The notes beneath the pieces were generated by a model. It had not been told where the DNA came from, did not search any database, and saw only the letters and a program-made list of their open reading frames with translations. The position numbers and the translations under genes were made by a program. A DNA stretch of 64,000 bases from Arsenophonus sp052174135 (lineage in GTDB: Bacteria; Pseudomonadota; Gammaproteobacteria; Enterobacterales; Enterobacteriaceae): contig JBQMRZ010000027.1 in assembly GCA_052174135.1 (NCBI GenBank), positions 555,284-619,283 on the forward strand, given 5' to 3'. This document shows, in pieces, positions 1-10,915 of this stretch; position 1 is the stretch's first letter; every line of letters starts with the position of its first letter.

Positions 1-329
1 ATGATGTAATTGATTCCGCTGTCGCCATAACATAAAATAGATCGGATTTGTGATCATTTTTTAAGTGCTGTTGGAACAGCGATTAAAAATGCATCTGCAT
101 TTTGTGAGGCATGGTAAATGCCTTTAAATATCCCGCTTTTCTACAGCTATTTTTACAGCTTTTTCTAGATCAGGTTCAATAATTATATGAATTTTACATC
201 GATTAATACTATCAACCGTATATTGATTGATATCAACTCCAATTATTTTTTTTGATGTGCAGCAAAAGCTGCTTCGGTAGGTAAACCTATATAACCTAAA
301 CCAATAACAGAAATAGTTTCAAAACTCAT
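1..329 (-). pseudogene. wecC: UDP-ManNAc dehydrogenase WecC, broken 5' part
   Basis: The N-terminus reads MSFETISVIGLGYIGLPTEA, the Rossmann start typical of WecC, which oxidises UDP-ManNAc to UDP-ManNAcA for enterobacterial common antigen. The frame breaks right after HQKK at a run of seven A. Shifting by one base restores IIGVDINQYTVDSINR. Further shifts are needed to recover EPDLEKAVKIAVE, QNADAFLIAVPT and KNDHKSDLFYVMATAESI, all recognisable WecC segments. The gene runs off the left edge of the window, so its 3' part is not seen. It lies just downstream of the wecB relic in the usual wecB-wecC order. The identification is firm. That it is non-functional follows from the multiple frame breaks. 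Confidence 0.9.
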
Positions 330-341
330 AATGTATATTGC

Positions 342-1467
342 CTATTTTTTTAATGCTTTAAGAATTCGTTGACAAGCTTTACCATCACCATATGGATTAT
401 TATGCTCCTGACTCATTTTCTGGTATTAAAAATCATCTGTTAATAATTGTGTTACTAATTGAACAATTTTTTCTTTTTTTGTACCGACCAAACATACCGT
501 ACCAACTTCAACTGCTTCAGGTCGCTCAGTAGTATCACGCATCACCAAGACTGGTTTTCCTAAAGCTACTACTTCCTTTTGAATGCCCCTGAATCCGTTA
601 GTATTAAATAAGTTTTGTTCATTAAATAAATAAAAGGTAAATAATCTTGTGGATCAATCAAGGTTATATTATTAATACCATATAAAATTCGTTGTACTGG
701 TTCTCTAACATTAGGATTCAAATGAACAGGATAAACTAATTGAACATTATTATGATTTCTGGCAATTTCAATTAATGCATAACAAATACGTTCAAATCCG
801 CCACCATAATTTTCTCGCCTATGACTTATAACTAATAGCATTTTTTTATTTTTATCATGAAAGGGATATTTTGCAAAAAGACTACTTTTCAGTGTAGCAT
901 CATTTGTAACTTTATCGCGTACCAAAATAATACGTCTATTACAGTGTTACCTGTAATAAAAATACGATGAGCTGGGATTGACTTATTTTGTAAATTTTTT
1001 CTGGAATACTCAGTTGGTGCAAAATGATACATAGCGCGAGATAACTAACAATTTTACGATTTACTTCTTCTGGCCAAGGAGAATACAAATTACCAGTACG
1101 TAATCTTGCTTCAACATGACAAACTAAAATGTGTTGATAAAAGGCAGCTAGGTCTAGCTGCCATTGTTGAAGTTGTATCCCCATGAACTAATTACTACAT
1201 CTGGCTTAAAAGATAGTAGTAATATAGGTTTCTCATTCCTTCAAAAATTCGACACGTGATATTAGTTAAATCTTGTTCTCGAGTCATAATATCCAAATCA
1301 TAATCAGGTGTGATTTCAAAAAATTGCAATACCTGATCTAACATTTCTCTATGTTGAGCGATTACACAAACTTTCGATTTAAAAGTTTTATCATTTATTA
1401 AAGCATGTATAAGTGGAGTCATTTTTATAGCTTCAGGACGAGTACCAAATACAATTAATACTTTCAT
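342..1467 (-). pseudogene. wecB: UDP-GlcNAc 2-epimerase WecB, multiply frameshifted
   Basis: This is a nearly full-length relic of the UDP-GlcNAc 2-epimerase of common-antigen synthesis. It opens in frame as MKVLIVFGTRPEAIKMTPL and runs to about residue 80, then breaks. KPDVV and HGDTTSTMA appear in one frame, AFYQHILVCHVEARLRTG and YSPWPEEVNRK in another. VISHRRENYGGGFERI, YPVHLNPNVREPVQRI and LIDPQDYLPFIYLMN sit in a third open stretch (569-925). The C-terminus NNPYGDGKACQRILKALKK ends at a TAG at 342-344. At least three frame changes separate segments that together cover the whole family. No large deletion is obvious, so inactivation looks fairly recent. Confidence 0.92.
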
Positions 1468-2681
1468 AATGATTCTCTTTTTATCTCAGCATCATTTATT
1501 AATGAATGTGTCATTAATAAATATTATACCCAAAATGTATTAATGTTTTATTAAAGTTCTCTATTATTATATATTTTAGTTAAAATATTATTTTTTAGTA
1601 AATAATTAAAATTCACACCTTAATGAGAGGGCATTTAACCTATTTAAGGCATTAATAATTTTAAAATCACAATTATTAATAATAGACAAAGAACTATCAT
1701 GTTTAATCATGGATTCTCGATGTACTTAAATATCAATAAGTGTAGAGATTATTTTTTTTTGATAATAAAAAGTGCTTTAAATTTAATATTATTAGCATAA
1801 CTACATTTTAATTATAGCCATCATTATAATTAAGCTCTATTATCTCTAATATTTTAATTTATATTTATAATAATACGTTCCCAATAGAAGTATTCTCCAA
1901 TCAAGTAGTTGATCAATAAGTATATTTATTTTATTAATTAAAAAAAATTTGCTTTTTGACAATTTTAAAGAATTATTTAAACATCGCTCATGACATATTT
2001 TATAATTAATTTGATAATTAATTAATGATCTTCAAAATCATTTCTTTGTTAATTATGCACTTTTAATTTTTCAATTAAAATTAAAATTAATTTATTTATT
2101 TATAAAGATATATTTATATAATGATTAGTTTATATCAAAAACTGTTTCAATAATTAATTTTATATTATAATTAAGTATCTTAATAGCATTTGATATGTAA
2201 ATTAAATGTTGTTAATCAATTCATAAAGTAACTTTAGACATCAATATTAGCATTTTTATTCATATATAATAATAATTATTATCAATCAAAATTCTTGTTT
2301 GGTATTATAAAAAATAAACTTAAACAATAATTTTTTGATGAACTTAATCAAGAAATTTTAATAATTTATTATTTTTCATTGTATTAATATATAAAATTAA
2401 GTTTTGTAAAATTATTATTGGAATAATATTCTTGTAAATTATTAATTACTGCTAAATAAATGATAGTATTACTGTTCTATTTTTCTTGAAAATATAAGAA
2501 ATAATTAATATTTTAAACATAAAATAAATGCTAAAAGATAATTCATTTTATAAAACATTGTAGAGGAAAAATAAATTTTTAATATATAACTTATTATATT
2601 TAAAGAATTCTGATGAATAAGAATTAGATTCTAGTTATGTTTTTAATTTTAAATAATATATTTTTTTAAATGTTTATTTAT
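1468..2681. other. Gene-free stretch where wzzE would lie
   Basis: In E. coli wzzE, the common-antigen chain-length regulator, sits between wecA and wecB. Its length (about 1 kb) is close to this gap, but no WzzE-like segment was recognised in any frame. The stretch is extremely A+T rich with no open frame of note. It is probably fully eroded wzzE. Confidence 0.5.
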
Positions 2682-2719
2682 TTATTTTGCTATACGTTGT
2701 ATCTTGCGTTTAACGCGTC

Positions 2720-3796
2720 TTAAAAACGAGCCGCTTTCCATGCGCGTTTAATACAATAACCATAGATAGCAAATATAAGTAAAAATAATACTAACATTAT
2801 CCATTCGGGAATAATATTTGAACGTTCACCAATAAGACCTATTACTGCTAAAATAGCTGCTGCTAAAGTAATTAATATCAAGGCTTGACCCGGAGTAAAA
2901 CCTGAGCGCATAATTAAATGATGAATATGCTGTCTATCTGGTAAAAAAGGACTCGTTCCTTTACGAAGACGCCGATACATAATAGAAATCATATCTATTA
3001 AAGGGATAGCAATAATCCAAAGAGCAGTTACTGGTTTAATCGAACGTTGTTCACCTTGTGTTGATGTCAACAATAACCAAATAATAGTAAAACCAATTAA
3101 TGTACTACCAGCATCTCCCATAAATACTTTATAACGCTTTCCTAGTAAACCTAAATTCAAGAATATATAAGGAAGAATTGCAGCAATAACAGCAAAACAC
3201 CAAAAAGCTAATGCCATATTACCGTTTTGGTAAAGCAAAATACCTAATGCAACAAAAGAAACGCAAGAAAGTCCACCTAGCAGTCCATCAATACCATCAA
3301 CCATATTAAAAGCATTTATTGCCACCAAAACAGCAAATAATGTCATCAAATACCTTAAAGATCCAAATTTTACTTGCCATGGACCAAGAATATAACCTAC
3401 GTTATTTAACGTTAGATCTGCAAAATACATCATAACAAACGCAACAATTGATTGAATAGTTGCGCGAATTTTAATGCTAATATCAAAGTGATCGTCTAAT
3501 ACACCAACAAATACTAAAATTGCAGCACAAATTAAATACAACCATTTATATAGAATATATTCATGCGTAATCATAAATGCTAAATTAATACCAAAAAAAA
3601 CAACAATACCGCCAACTAAAGGAACTTCTCCTTCGTGTTTTTTGCGATAATTTGGCCCATCTACTAGACCAAATATTTTTGCTATTTTTCGTGCAATAAA
3701 TATAAAGATAAAAGAAAACAAAAAAACCAAAAAAACATTGATCAATAAATTCAGTATGTGCACAATAATATATTCTCTTATAATTTTAGAAATCAT
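2720..3796 (-). CDS. wecA: Undecaprenyl-phosphate GlcNAc-1-phosphate transferase WecA
   Basis: This integral membrane enzyme transfers GlcNAc-1-P from UDP-GlcNAc to undecaprenyl phosphate, the first step of common-antigen (and many O-antigen) synthesis. About eleven hydrophobic segments are visible. Family motifs are intact: VLDDHFD near residue 100, NAFNMVDGIDGLLGG near 165, VFMGDAGSTL near 230 and the loop RQHIHHLIMR near 285. The ATG at 3796 is preferred; a TTG four codons earlier is possible. The frame stops directly after KRAWKAARF. A one-base shift back continues LRRVKRKIQRIAK to a stop at 2682-2684, matching the basic tail of the family, so a single-base deletion has removed the cytosolic tail. 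The core enzyme is complete, but its pathway partners wecB and wecC are dead. Confidence 0.93.
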   Translation of the reverse strand: MISKIIREYIIVHILNLLINVFLVFLFSFIFIFIARKIAKIFGLVDGPNYRKKHEGEVPLVGGIVVFFGINLAFMITHEYILYKWLYLICAAILVFVGVLDDHFDISIKIRATIQSIVAFVMMYFADLTLNNVGYILGPWQVKFGSLRYLMTLFAVLVAINAFNMVDGIDGLLGGLSCVSFVALGILLYQNGNMALAFWCFAVIAAILPYIFLNLGLLGKRYKVFMGDAGSTLIGFTIIWLLLTSTQGEQRSIKPVTALWIIAIPLIDMISIMYRRLRKGTSPFLPDRQHIHHLIMRSGFTPGQALILITLAAAILAVIGLIGERSNIIPEWIMLVLFLLIFAIYGYCIKRAWKAARF

Positions 3797-3949
3797 TTTC
3801 TGAATCAAATTTTATGTATAGACTATATAAATATACTTTAACTTAAAATATATATAATAATAAAATATTTCTATTATCTTGCATTACTTATATTTAATGA
3901 GTAAATTTATATAAAATAAGTACTACTTAGTTAATAACTTTAATAAAAT

Positions 3950-3975
3950 AAAACGCTACATAAAAGTAGCGTTTT
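3950..3975 (-). terminator. Rho-independent terminator after rho
   Basis: A perfect 10-bp stem (AAAACGCTAC with GTAGCGTTTT, loop of 6) lies 36 bp beyond the rho stop. Read on the minus strand it is followed by TTTTATTTTATT. It is one of the few G+C-containing hairpins nearby and separates rho from wecA. Confidence 0.8.
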
Positions 3976-4010
3976 CAATAAATTATTAAATAAATTAAAT
4001 AAATAGCAAC

Positions 4011-5270
4011 TTAAGAACGCTTCATAAAATTAAAAAATTCATCGTTTGTTTTTGTCATTGCTAATTTATTAATTAAAAATTCCATAGCATCAATTTCACT
4101 CATAGGATGAATAATTTTACGTAATATCCACATTTTTTGTAATTCATCCGGTAAAGTCAATAATTCTTCTTTACGAGTACCAGAGCGATTATAATCAATT
4201 GCTGGAAAAACACGTTTTTCAGCTATTTTTCGCGATAAATGTAATTCCATATTTCCTGTTCCCTTAAATTCTTCATAGATTACTTCATCCATTTTTGAAC
4301 CAGTATCAATTAATGCTGTAGCAATTATTGTTAGACTTCCACCTTCTTCTACATTACGTGCGGCGCCAAAAAAACGCTTTGGACGGTGTAGAGCATTTGC
4401 ATCTACTCCACCAGTTAAGACTTTTCCAGAGGAAGGTACTACCGTGTTATAAGCACGAGCGAGCCGTGTAATTGAATCTAAAAGAACAATAACATCTTTT
4501 TTGTGTTCAACTAAGCGCTTAGCTTTTTCTATTACCATTTCAGCAACTTGAACATGACGAGATGCAGGTTCATCAAAAGTGGATGCAACGACTTCACCTT
4601 TAACTAGACGTTGCATTTCAGTTACTTCTTCTGGACGCTCATCAATCAACAAAACCATTAAAAGACAATCTGGATAGTTATTGGCAATATTAGCTGCAAT
4701 ATTTTGTAATAACATAGTTTTACCTGCTTTTGGAGGGGCAACAATTAAGCCACGTTGACCACGCCCAATTGGAGCTGCTAAATCTAAAACACGAGCCGTT
4801 AAATCTTCTGTTGAGCCATTACCACGTTCCATAAGAAGACGATTATTAGTATGTAAAGGTGTTAGATTTTCAAATAAAATTTTACTACGAGCATTTTCAG
4901 GTTTATCAAAATTGACTTCATTAACTTTCAGTAGGGCAAAATAACGTTCTCCTTCTTTAGGAGGACGAATTTTTCCTGATATTGTATCTCCAGTTCGTAA
5001 ATTAAAGCGACGAATTTGACTAGGGGAAACATAAATATCATCAGGACCTGCTAAATAAGAACTGTCAGAAGAACGAAGAAATCCAAATCCATCTTGTAAA
5101 ATTTCTAGCACGCCATCACCAAAAATATCTTCTCCACTTTTTGCATGCTGCTTTAAAATTGAGAAAATAATATCCTGTTTTCTCATACGAGCTAGATTCT
5201 CTAGTTCTATACTTTCGCCAAGAGTAATTAATTCAGATACCGGCGTATTTTTTAATTCGGTAAGATTCAT
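4011..5270 (-). CDS. rho: Transcription termination factor Rho
   Basis: Rho is a hexameric RNA-dependent ATPase that ends transcription at C-rich untranslated RNA. The protein is 419 residues, the same length as in E. coli, and collinear throughout. The N-terminal RNA-binding fold carries GFGFLRSSDSSYLAG near 60-75. The Walker A motif APPKAGKT is near 178, Walker B VLLIDERPEEV near 260, and the Q/R-loop region GGVDANALHRPKRFFGAARN near 285-305. The order trxA-rho-wecA on the minus strand is the ancestral enteric order. Nothing is truncated. In so A+T-rich a genome C-rich rut sites must be rare, so its targets are not obvious. Confidence 0.98.
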   Translation of the reverse strand: MNLTELKNTPVSELITLGESIELENLARMRKQDIIFSILKQHAKSGEDIFGDGVLEILQDGFGFLRSSDSSYLAGPDDIYVSPSQIRRFNLRTGDTISGKIRPPKEGERYFALLKVNEVNFDKPENARSKILFENLTPLHTNNRLLMERGNGSTEDLTARVLDLAAPIGRGQRGLIVAPPKAGKTMLLQNIAANIANNYPDCLLMVLLIDERPEEVTEMQRLVKGEVVASTFDEPASRHVQVAEMVIEKAKRLVEHKKDVIVLLDSITRLARAYNTVVPSSGKVLTGGVDANALHRPKRFFGAARNVEEGGSLTIIATALIDTGSKMDEVIYEEFKGTGNMELHLSRKIAEKRVFPAIDYNRSGTRKEELLTLPDELQKMWILRKIIHPMSEIDAMEFLINKLAMTKTNDEFFNFMKRS

Positions 5271-5837
5271 AATGGTTGGTTCTTAAATTCAGGGTATATT
5301 TTTTGAATTATGAACAATAAATAATGTAGCAATATCTAAATGCCTATTTAAATAAAAATATAAAACCTTAAGGATTTTTGATGAATAGATCAGTTTCATT
5401 AAAATATAAATTTATATGGTGAAAATAATTTATTAATTTACTACCACAGATAACATCGTTATATAATAAAGATAAAAATAAGACTATAAAAATTTATTTT
5501 AAAGTTGATAAGAAAGCTTCACTCTTTACTTCTTAGAACTTAAACAATAGCATTAAGTAAATAATAAATATAAAATGCTTCCCATAAATTGCTATTGGAG
5601 TGTAATATAATTCAAACTATTATAGAATATAAATTCTTCAAAGATAATAAATATATTTATATAATAAAATATTTAATATATTTGAGATAAAAACACATAT
5701 AATATCAAATAGAGATATAAGTTACCACGCTTCAAGGCTGACGTCTAGCTATGAATCTCATAAATAGCAGACGTCTAAAGAGAAAAATTAAAAAATATTT
5801 ATCTACTTAAATATCTATTACAATGTTTCATAAAAAG
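5271..5837 (-). promoter_or_regulatory. trxA-rho intergenic leader with conserved-looking hairpin
   Basis: This 567-bp spacer holds the rho leader. Most of it is A+T-rich. At 5740-5775 there is a G+C-containing hairpin: GACGTCT then GCTAT on the left (one bulged A), ATAGC then AGACGTC on the right, 12 pairs around an 11-nt loop. It has no T-run on either side, so it does not look like a simple terminator. In E. coli rho is autoregulated by attenuation in this leader, so a regulatory RNA structure is plausible. No rhoL-like leader peptide could be assigned. Confidence 0.55.
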
Positions 5838-6164
5838 TTAAATATTTTTATCTAAAAATTCTTTTAATTCTTTTTTAGATAAAAGCCCAACTTTTTTATT
5901 AACTAGTTCACCATTTTTTAAAAGCACTAAAGTAGGAACGCTACGAACAGTATATTTTTTTACTGTTTCAGCATTATCATCAATATTTAATTTTCCAATA
6001 ATTAATTTAATTGCATATTCATCTACTATTTCATCTAAAATAGTAGAAATTATTTTGCAAGGACCACACCATTCTGCCCAGAAATCAACTAATATTGGTT
6101 TTTTTGCTTCTAAAATTTTTTTATTAAAATCACTATCAGATAGATGAATAATTTTATTGCTCAT
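5838..6164 (-). CDS. trxA: Thioredoxin 1
   Basis: This is the cytosolic dithiol reductant for ribonucleotide reductase, PAPS reductase and general disulfide repair. The 108-residue protein has the thioredoxin fold with the redox motif WCGPCK near residue 32-37, the buried Asp in VDFWAEWC, and the cis-proline loop RSVPTLVLLKNG near 75. A GGAG ribosome-binding site precedes the ATG. It is upstream of rho as in E. coli. The divergent neighbour rhlB of E. coli is missing. Confidence 0.97.
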   Translation of the reverse strand: MSNKIIHLSDSDFNKKILEAKKPILVDFWAEWCGPCKIISTILDEIVDEYAIKLIIGKLNIDDNAETVKKYTVRSVPTLVLLKNGELVNKKVGLLSKKELKEFLDKNI

Positions 6165-6384
6165 TACAATACTCCAAAGTGTAAAATTTTATATTATTTC
6201 ATGCATATTATTAATATAAAAATATTTTCTTTATTTCAAATAATTTTATTTCATAGAATATTCATTAATTAATATCTTAACACATTATAAGTAAAAAAAT
6301 GATAGATAAAATCTATGGACTTTTATATGCTAAAGATATTTAAATCCTTTTAATAAATTTTATTCAAACTTAATAAAAATTTTT

Positions 6385-6463
6385 TTCATGTTTACATCGG
6401 GTTGTAAACATGAATATTATCTTTTAATTCTTAATGATATTATATTTTCTGTAAACATGAATA
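6385..6463. repeat. Inverted repeat plus third copy of a 12-mer upstream of trxA
   Basis: TTCATGTTTACA (6385-6396) and TGTAAACATGAA (6403-6414) form a perfect 12-bp stem with a 6-nt G+C-containing loop (TCGGGT). The right arm recurs as TGTAAACATGAATA at 6450-6463, giving three copies of one 12-mer, one inverted. The cluster is about 220-300 bp upstream of the trxA start. No function is known; it could be an operator or a remnant. Confidence 0.6.
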
Positions 6464-8147
6464 AAAAATAATCAAAATATTGATTTCTCTTTTTAATTTA
6501 ATATGTAATCATTTATTAATATGTCAAACTAATTTAGAAAATAGAGTTTATTAACATAAAACGATAATTATTAGTTTCCTTATATAGAAATTAATGGTTT
6601 AAATACATAATAACAACAAAATTATTTAGTATAATAAAATATTAAAATAGACTTAAATTATAGTAATAATAATTATAATAAAGGAAATGTATATTTAAAA
6701 TAAAAAAAGCAAATATTCTTATTAACATAAATAAAAATATGCGTAATAGATTATGACAAAGAAATTTCTTTTTTTAATTATCATTTAAATAATTACACTT
6801 GATTTTAAGATAATAAAATCTTAAATTTTATTTATTAGAATAATAATTATCTATTTTGTTAAATTTTGTCAATTAAATAATGTTTAAATTTATTTTTGTA
6901 ATGTTTTTTTAAAAAAGTAAAATTTAGATAAATAAGTTTAATACCAAATTCATTTGAGTTAAAATTTAAAAAAAATAGTTTATCAAATAAAAAATTTTAT
7001 TCTTTTATAATAAAAATATGTTCGTTAAAACAATTAGTTAAAAAAAATAATATATCAAAGATATATAACCTCGTTGATATTAAATGTCATTATAAAAATA
7101 TCTTAGTTTATTTTAATAATGATTACTATCACGTTAATTAACTAATTAAGCGATATAATAGAAATAACTATATCTATATATATTTTTTTTGAATAATTTA
7201 ATTGAAACAATTTAAATAGATTTAGTTAAAACAAATATTTATGCTAGAAATTTAAATATCAAATCTATTATTTTTATATTTAATTATGATTTATTTTATT
7301 GTAAGATGATTATATTCATGGTATTGATTCTATCAAACGAAACATAAGTAGAATAATATCTATTTAATTAAATCTAGTTTTTTAAAAACATTCTTTTAAT
7401 TTATTTATTATTAAAAATAAATTAAATCTTAAATTTCTATTAGAAAAACATATAATAAAAGACACATAACAATATAATATTTTTATAAGAACCAAAATAA
7501 TTTATAAAAAAATTTAAAAACTTCAAGTATTTTAGTTTTTTTTAATTCGTTATATATAGTAAATTTCAACATAATATTAAACTTATCAGTTATTATTAAT
7601 GATCTGAATAAAGTATCTATATTTTAAGTTAGAGATCTAATATTATGTTTATAAATTTTCATTAATTTTAAAATAACTTGATATTCTATTTTAATCAATA
7701 TTAACAAAAAGATTATTTATATTTTATTATATAGATCATTTATCAGTATTTATCTGACAAAAATATTTCGTTTTTATTAAAAATCTTTAATTAAATTAAC
7801 TATAATTATAATTGTTTAAATAGTTTTTAGTTTTATTTTCTTTGTATTACTAAAACGTTTAAATTTTACCATGTAAATAAATGTTATTAATATTTTAATA
7901 AAAAAACTAACTTTATCTTTATAATTAACAGAAATTATATTTTCTATAATAAATAATTTAATTGTATTATTTTATTTTTCTGTTTATTTTTATATTTTAG
8001 AATAGTTTTAATCTCACATCACAGATTAATAAAATTTTTTTATAAAAATTTTATTCTTGCTATTAATATATTTTTTATTATTAATGATATATTGCTAATT
8101 TTTTCTAAATTTAAATTTTCATATGTGTTTAATATATTCAATTAAAG

Positions 8148-8202
8148 TACCTAAATATTTTTTTTAGGTATTCAGTCATTACATTATATTATAATGTAAT
8201 GA
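8148..8202. repeat. Two adjacent hairpins in the desert
   Basis: TACCTAAA (8148-8155) pairs with TTTAGGTA (8163-8170). Immediately after, TCATTACATTATA (8176-8188) pairs with TATAATGTAATGA (8190-8202), a perfect 13-bp stem with one central base. No gene lies within 2.7 kb. Confidence 0.6.
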
Positions 8203-10287
8203 TAAGTAATAATAACACCTATCGATAGATAAATTAGCATAATAAACATTTTTTAATGCATTAATTTATAAATTATAAAATAATTTATAAATTAAATTTA
8301 TTTTAGTAACTAATTTTTATTTATTATTTTATTTGTATAGATGGAAAATTTAAAAAATTAATATCTATAATAAAAGATTTAAAATTGTTAGTTCACTAAC
8401 TATAGTTAACAACTTTTATTATCAATCAATTTAATTTTAAATTTTTAATTCCTAAGATATTTTAATAATATAAATTAATAAATTAACTATATTATTAGTT
8501 GTTAAATAATAAAAATAACTAAAGTAATATTCAATTATATATAAAATTCAATGATATACGGATTATATTATTGATTTAAAATTATAAAAAAACATAATTA
8601 TTCTGTATAATTTTTTTTAAAAGCATAATAATTAGTAATTTTAATTATTTTCTTTTAAATAATAATAAATAACATCATATACTAAATGATTATTTTATAA
8701 AAAATTAAATTAATTTATGAAAATATTATTCATATCAAAATTATTAATTTTATTTTTAATAAACTGAAAATAATATTATCAATATGATTTTATTTGTATT
8801 TTAAAAATAAAATTAAAATTACTAATTTATTTATTTACAATAAAATTATGAATTAAAACTTAGTTTATTATTAATAACTACTATATAAATACTTATTGAT
8901 AAAATAGATTTTTATCTCAAATAAAAATATCACTGTCCTAAAATTTATAACAAAAAATTTAATATTTCGTTAATTAATACTTTTATATTCATGAAATCTA
9001 ATTATACATAATTTATTGATTAAAAAAAAAATAAAATAGAATTTTATAGAATAAATATAAAAACAACTATTTTGTAATAGAATTTGAATTAATATGAATA
9101 GATTTATAAATAAACATAAGATGTATATTAATAATAAGTTTATATTTTTAATAACATATAAAACCCTATTGGATTTTCTAAAATTATTAACAACAACTAT
9201 ACTCAAGATCAGATTAAAAATCAATTTAATAAATGGCAAAATAATCTTAGTACTCATTTATAAAATAATTATAAATTTAATATTTATTGTTTTTGATAAA
9301 ATCTAAAAATATGATCTATAAATTGTATTTATAAGATTCATTATAAGTTAATAAATTAACTTAATAAAATAAAATTAAATCAATTTAAATTTCTCTATAA
9401 ATTAATACTATTTTTTTTTAATTAAGCAAACTAAACAATAGAAAATATTAATAATGATCAAATCCATACTATATGTTACCATAAATTAATTTCTTTCATG
9501 AAAAATAAAAATATATTTAATTTATTAAGAACGATAATGTTTATTATCTTAATATCTACTACTTACTTTTAAAGATTATATAACAAAAAAAAATTGTATT
9601 ATCGTATCAAGCATATATTTATTATATGATAAAATTGCTATAAATAACGCTATTACTTATCATATATATTATATTATATAAATTTTAAAATTCTTTGGTT
9701 ATCCTATTTATTAAATCATATTAATTTCCAATAAATTATATTAATTTGTTTATTATAGTATTTTCTTATTTTTTTTTAAAATCCATATAATCTAGAAAAG
9801 TAATGTAGAGAATATAATTCAAAAATATAGTAATATTGATTGTTTTATTATTCATCACAAATTAATGTAAAAGTGATAATAGTTATGTTAAAGTAAATAA
9901 AATTCTATAAAATTATCTGATATTTAGATAATATCTATACTAGAATGAAATATAAATAATATGATATAAGTCATTCTATTTTAAAAATAAGTAATGAAAT
10001 ACATATTCATATTAACTAAAAAGCAAATTAAAAATTAACATTATATTTTTTGGAAAAATATTTATTAAAATAATTAATTTATAGATGTTAATTAACACTA
10101 ATATAAATAATACTAATTAGTTATACTTATTTTAAATTTAAAAAACTTACTTTGAAAACAAAAAACTTTTATTACAAAAAATATTGAAAAACAGAGTTAT
10201 CGATTTATTAAAAAATATAGAAGTATGTTGTACTTAAAATAATATCAAATATTAAAGATATTATTAAAAGAAATAAAAATATTTCAT

Positions 10288-10313
10288 ATTCTATATATAG
10301 CTATATATAGAAT
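10288..10313. repeat. 26-bp perfect palindrome, no spacer
   Basis: ATTCTATATATAG is followed directly by its reverse complement CTATATATAGAAT. It lies in dead DNA 0.6 kb from the maoP relic. It is partly (TA)-rich, so less improbable than the other palindromes in this window. Confidence 0.6.
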
Positions 10314-10915
10314 TATTTTCTATAAAATAAAACTAGATTAATTACATAGACACGTTTTATGCTTTAGTTTCCTGAAATTTTTTATTTTTTATAAATTTAA
10401 TTATTTATTATTCTATTAATGTGATAAAAAATCTAATTCCTAATGAACTAATTAAATTTAAAAAATATCTGATATATCTGTAGAATTACTGAATTTTTAT
10501 ATAATTAAAATTAGATAATCAAACGATTAACTAAATATTTTATATAATATTTAATTAATTAGAACTTTAAATCTAAGCGTTATGAGTTGTTTATAGAAAC
10601 ATATATATAAAAATAATAAATTGAACATTTATGTAAAATTATTAAAAAAACTAAATAATAAAATAAATCTTATTGTTTCTTTTTAAATTAGAAATAAACC
10701 TTTTAATTAAAATTTGAGATTATATACAAAAAATTTTTTATGGAGTTTTTATTTAAAAAGTAATAAATATTAATTAATTAATCAATTGGCCAATTTAAGA
10801 ATAGATAAACTCTTATTAAATTATAAAAAAATGAATAAATAGGAGATGCTAATCTTTATTTTTAAATCTATAATGATATTAATTAATAAGAGATCACTAT
10901 AATCTTCTAAAAAAT

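Larger units (their letters stand above)
6165..10915. other. 4.7-kb gene desert between trxA and maoP relic
   Basis: By E. coli order this interval should hold rhlB, gppA, rep, ppiC, ilvC, ilvY, the ilvGMEDA operon and comM. No domain of these was recognised on either strand. The largest open frames (8970-9257 minus, 9094-9306 plus) overlap each other and encode only low-complexity Ile/Leu/Asn/Lys-rich sequence, as expected by chance at this base composition. What remains is a set of palindromes listed separately. Confidence 0.7.

Noticed and set aside
8970..9306. Two overlapping open frames on opposite strands (95 and 70 residues)
   Set aside because: They are mutual shadows made of Ile, Leu, Asn, Lys and Phe with no ribosome-binding site or family resemblance. 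Such frames are expected by chance at this composition.
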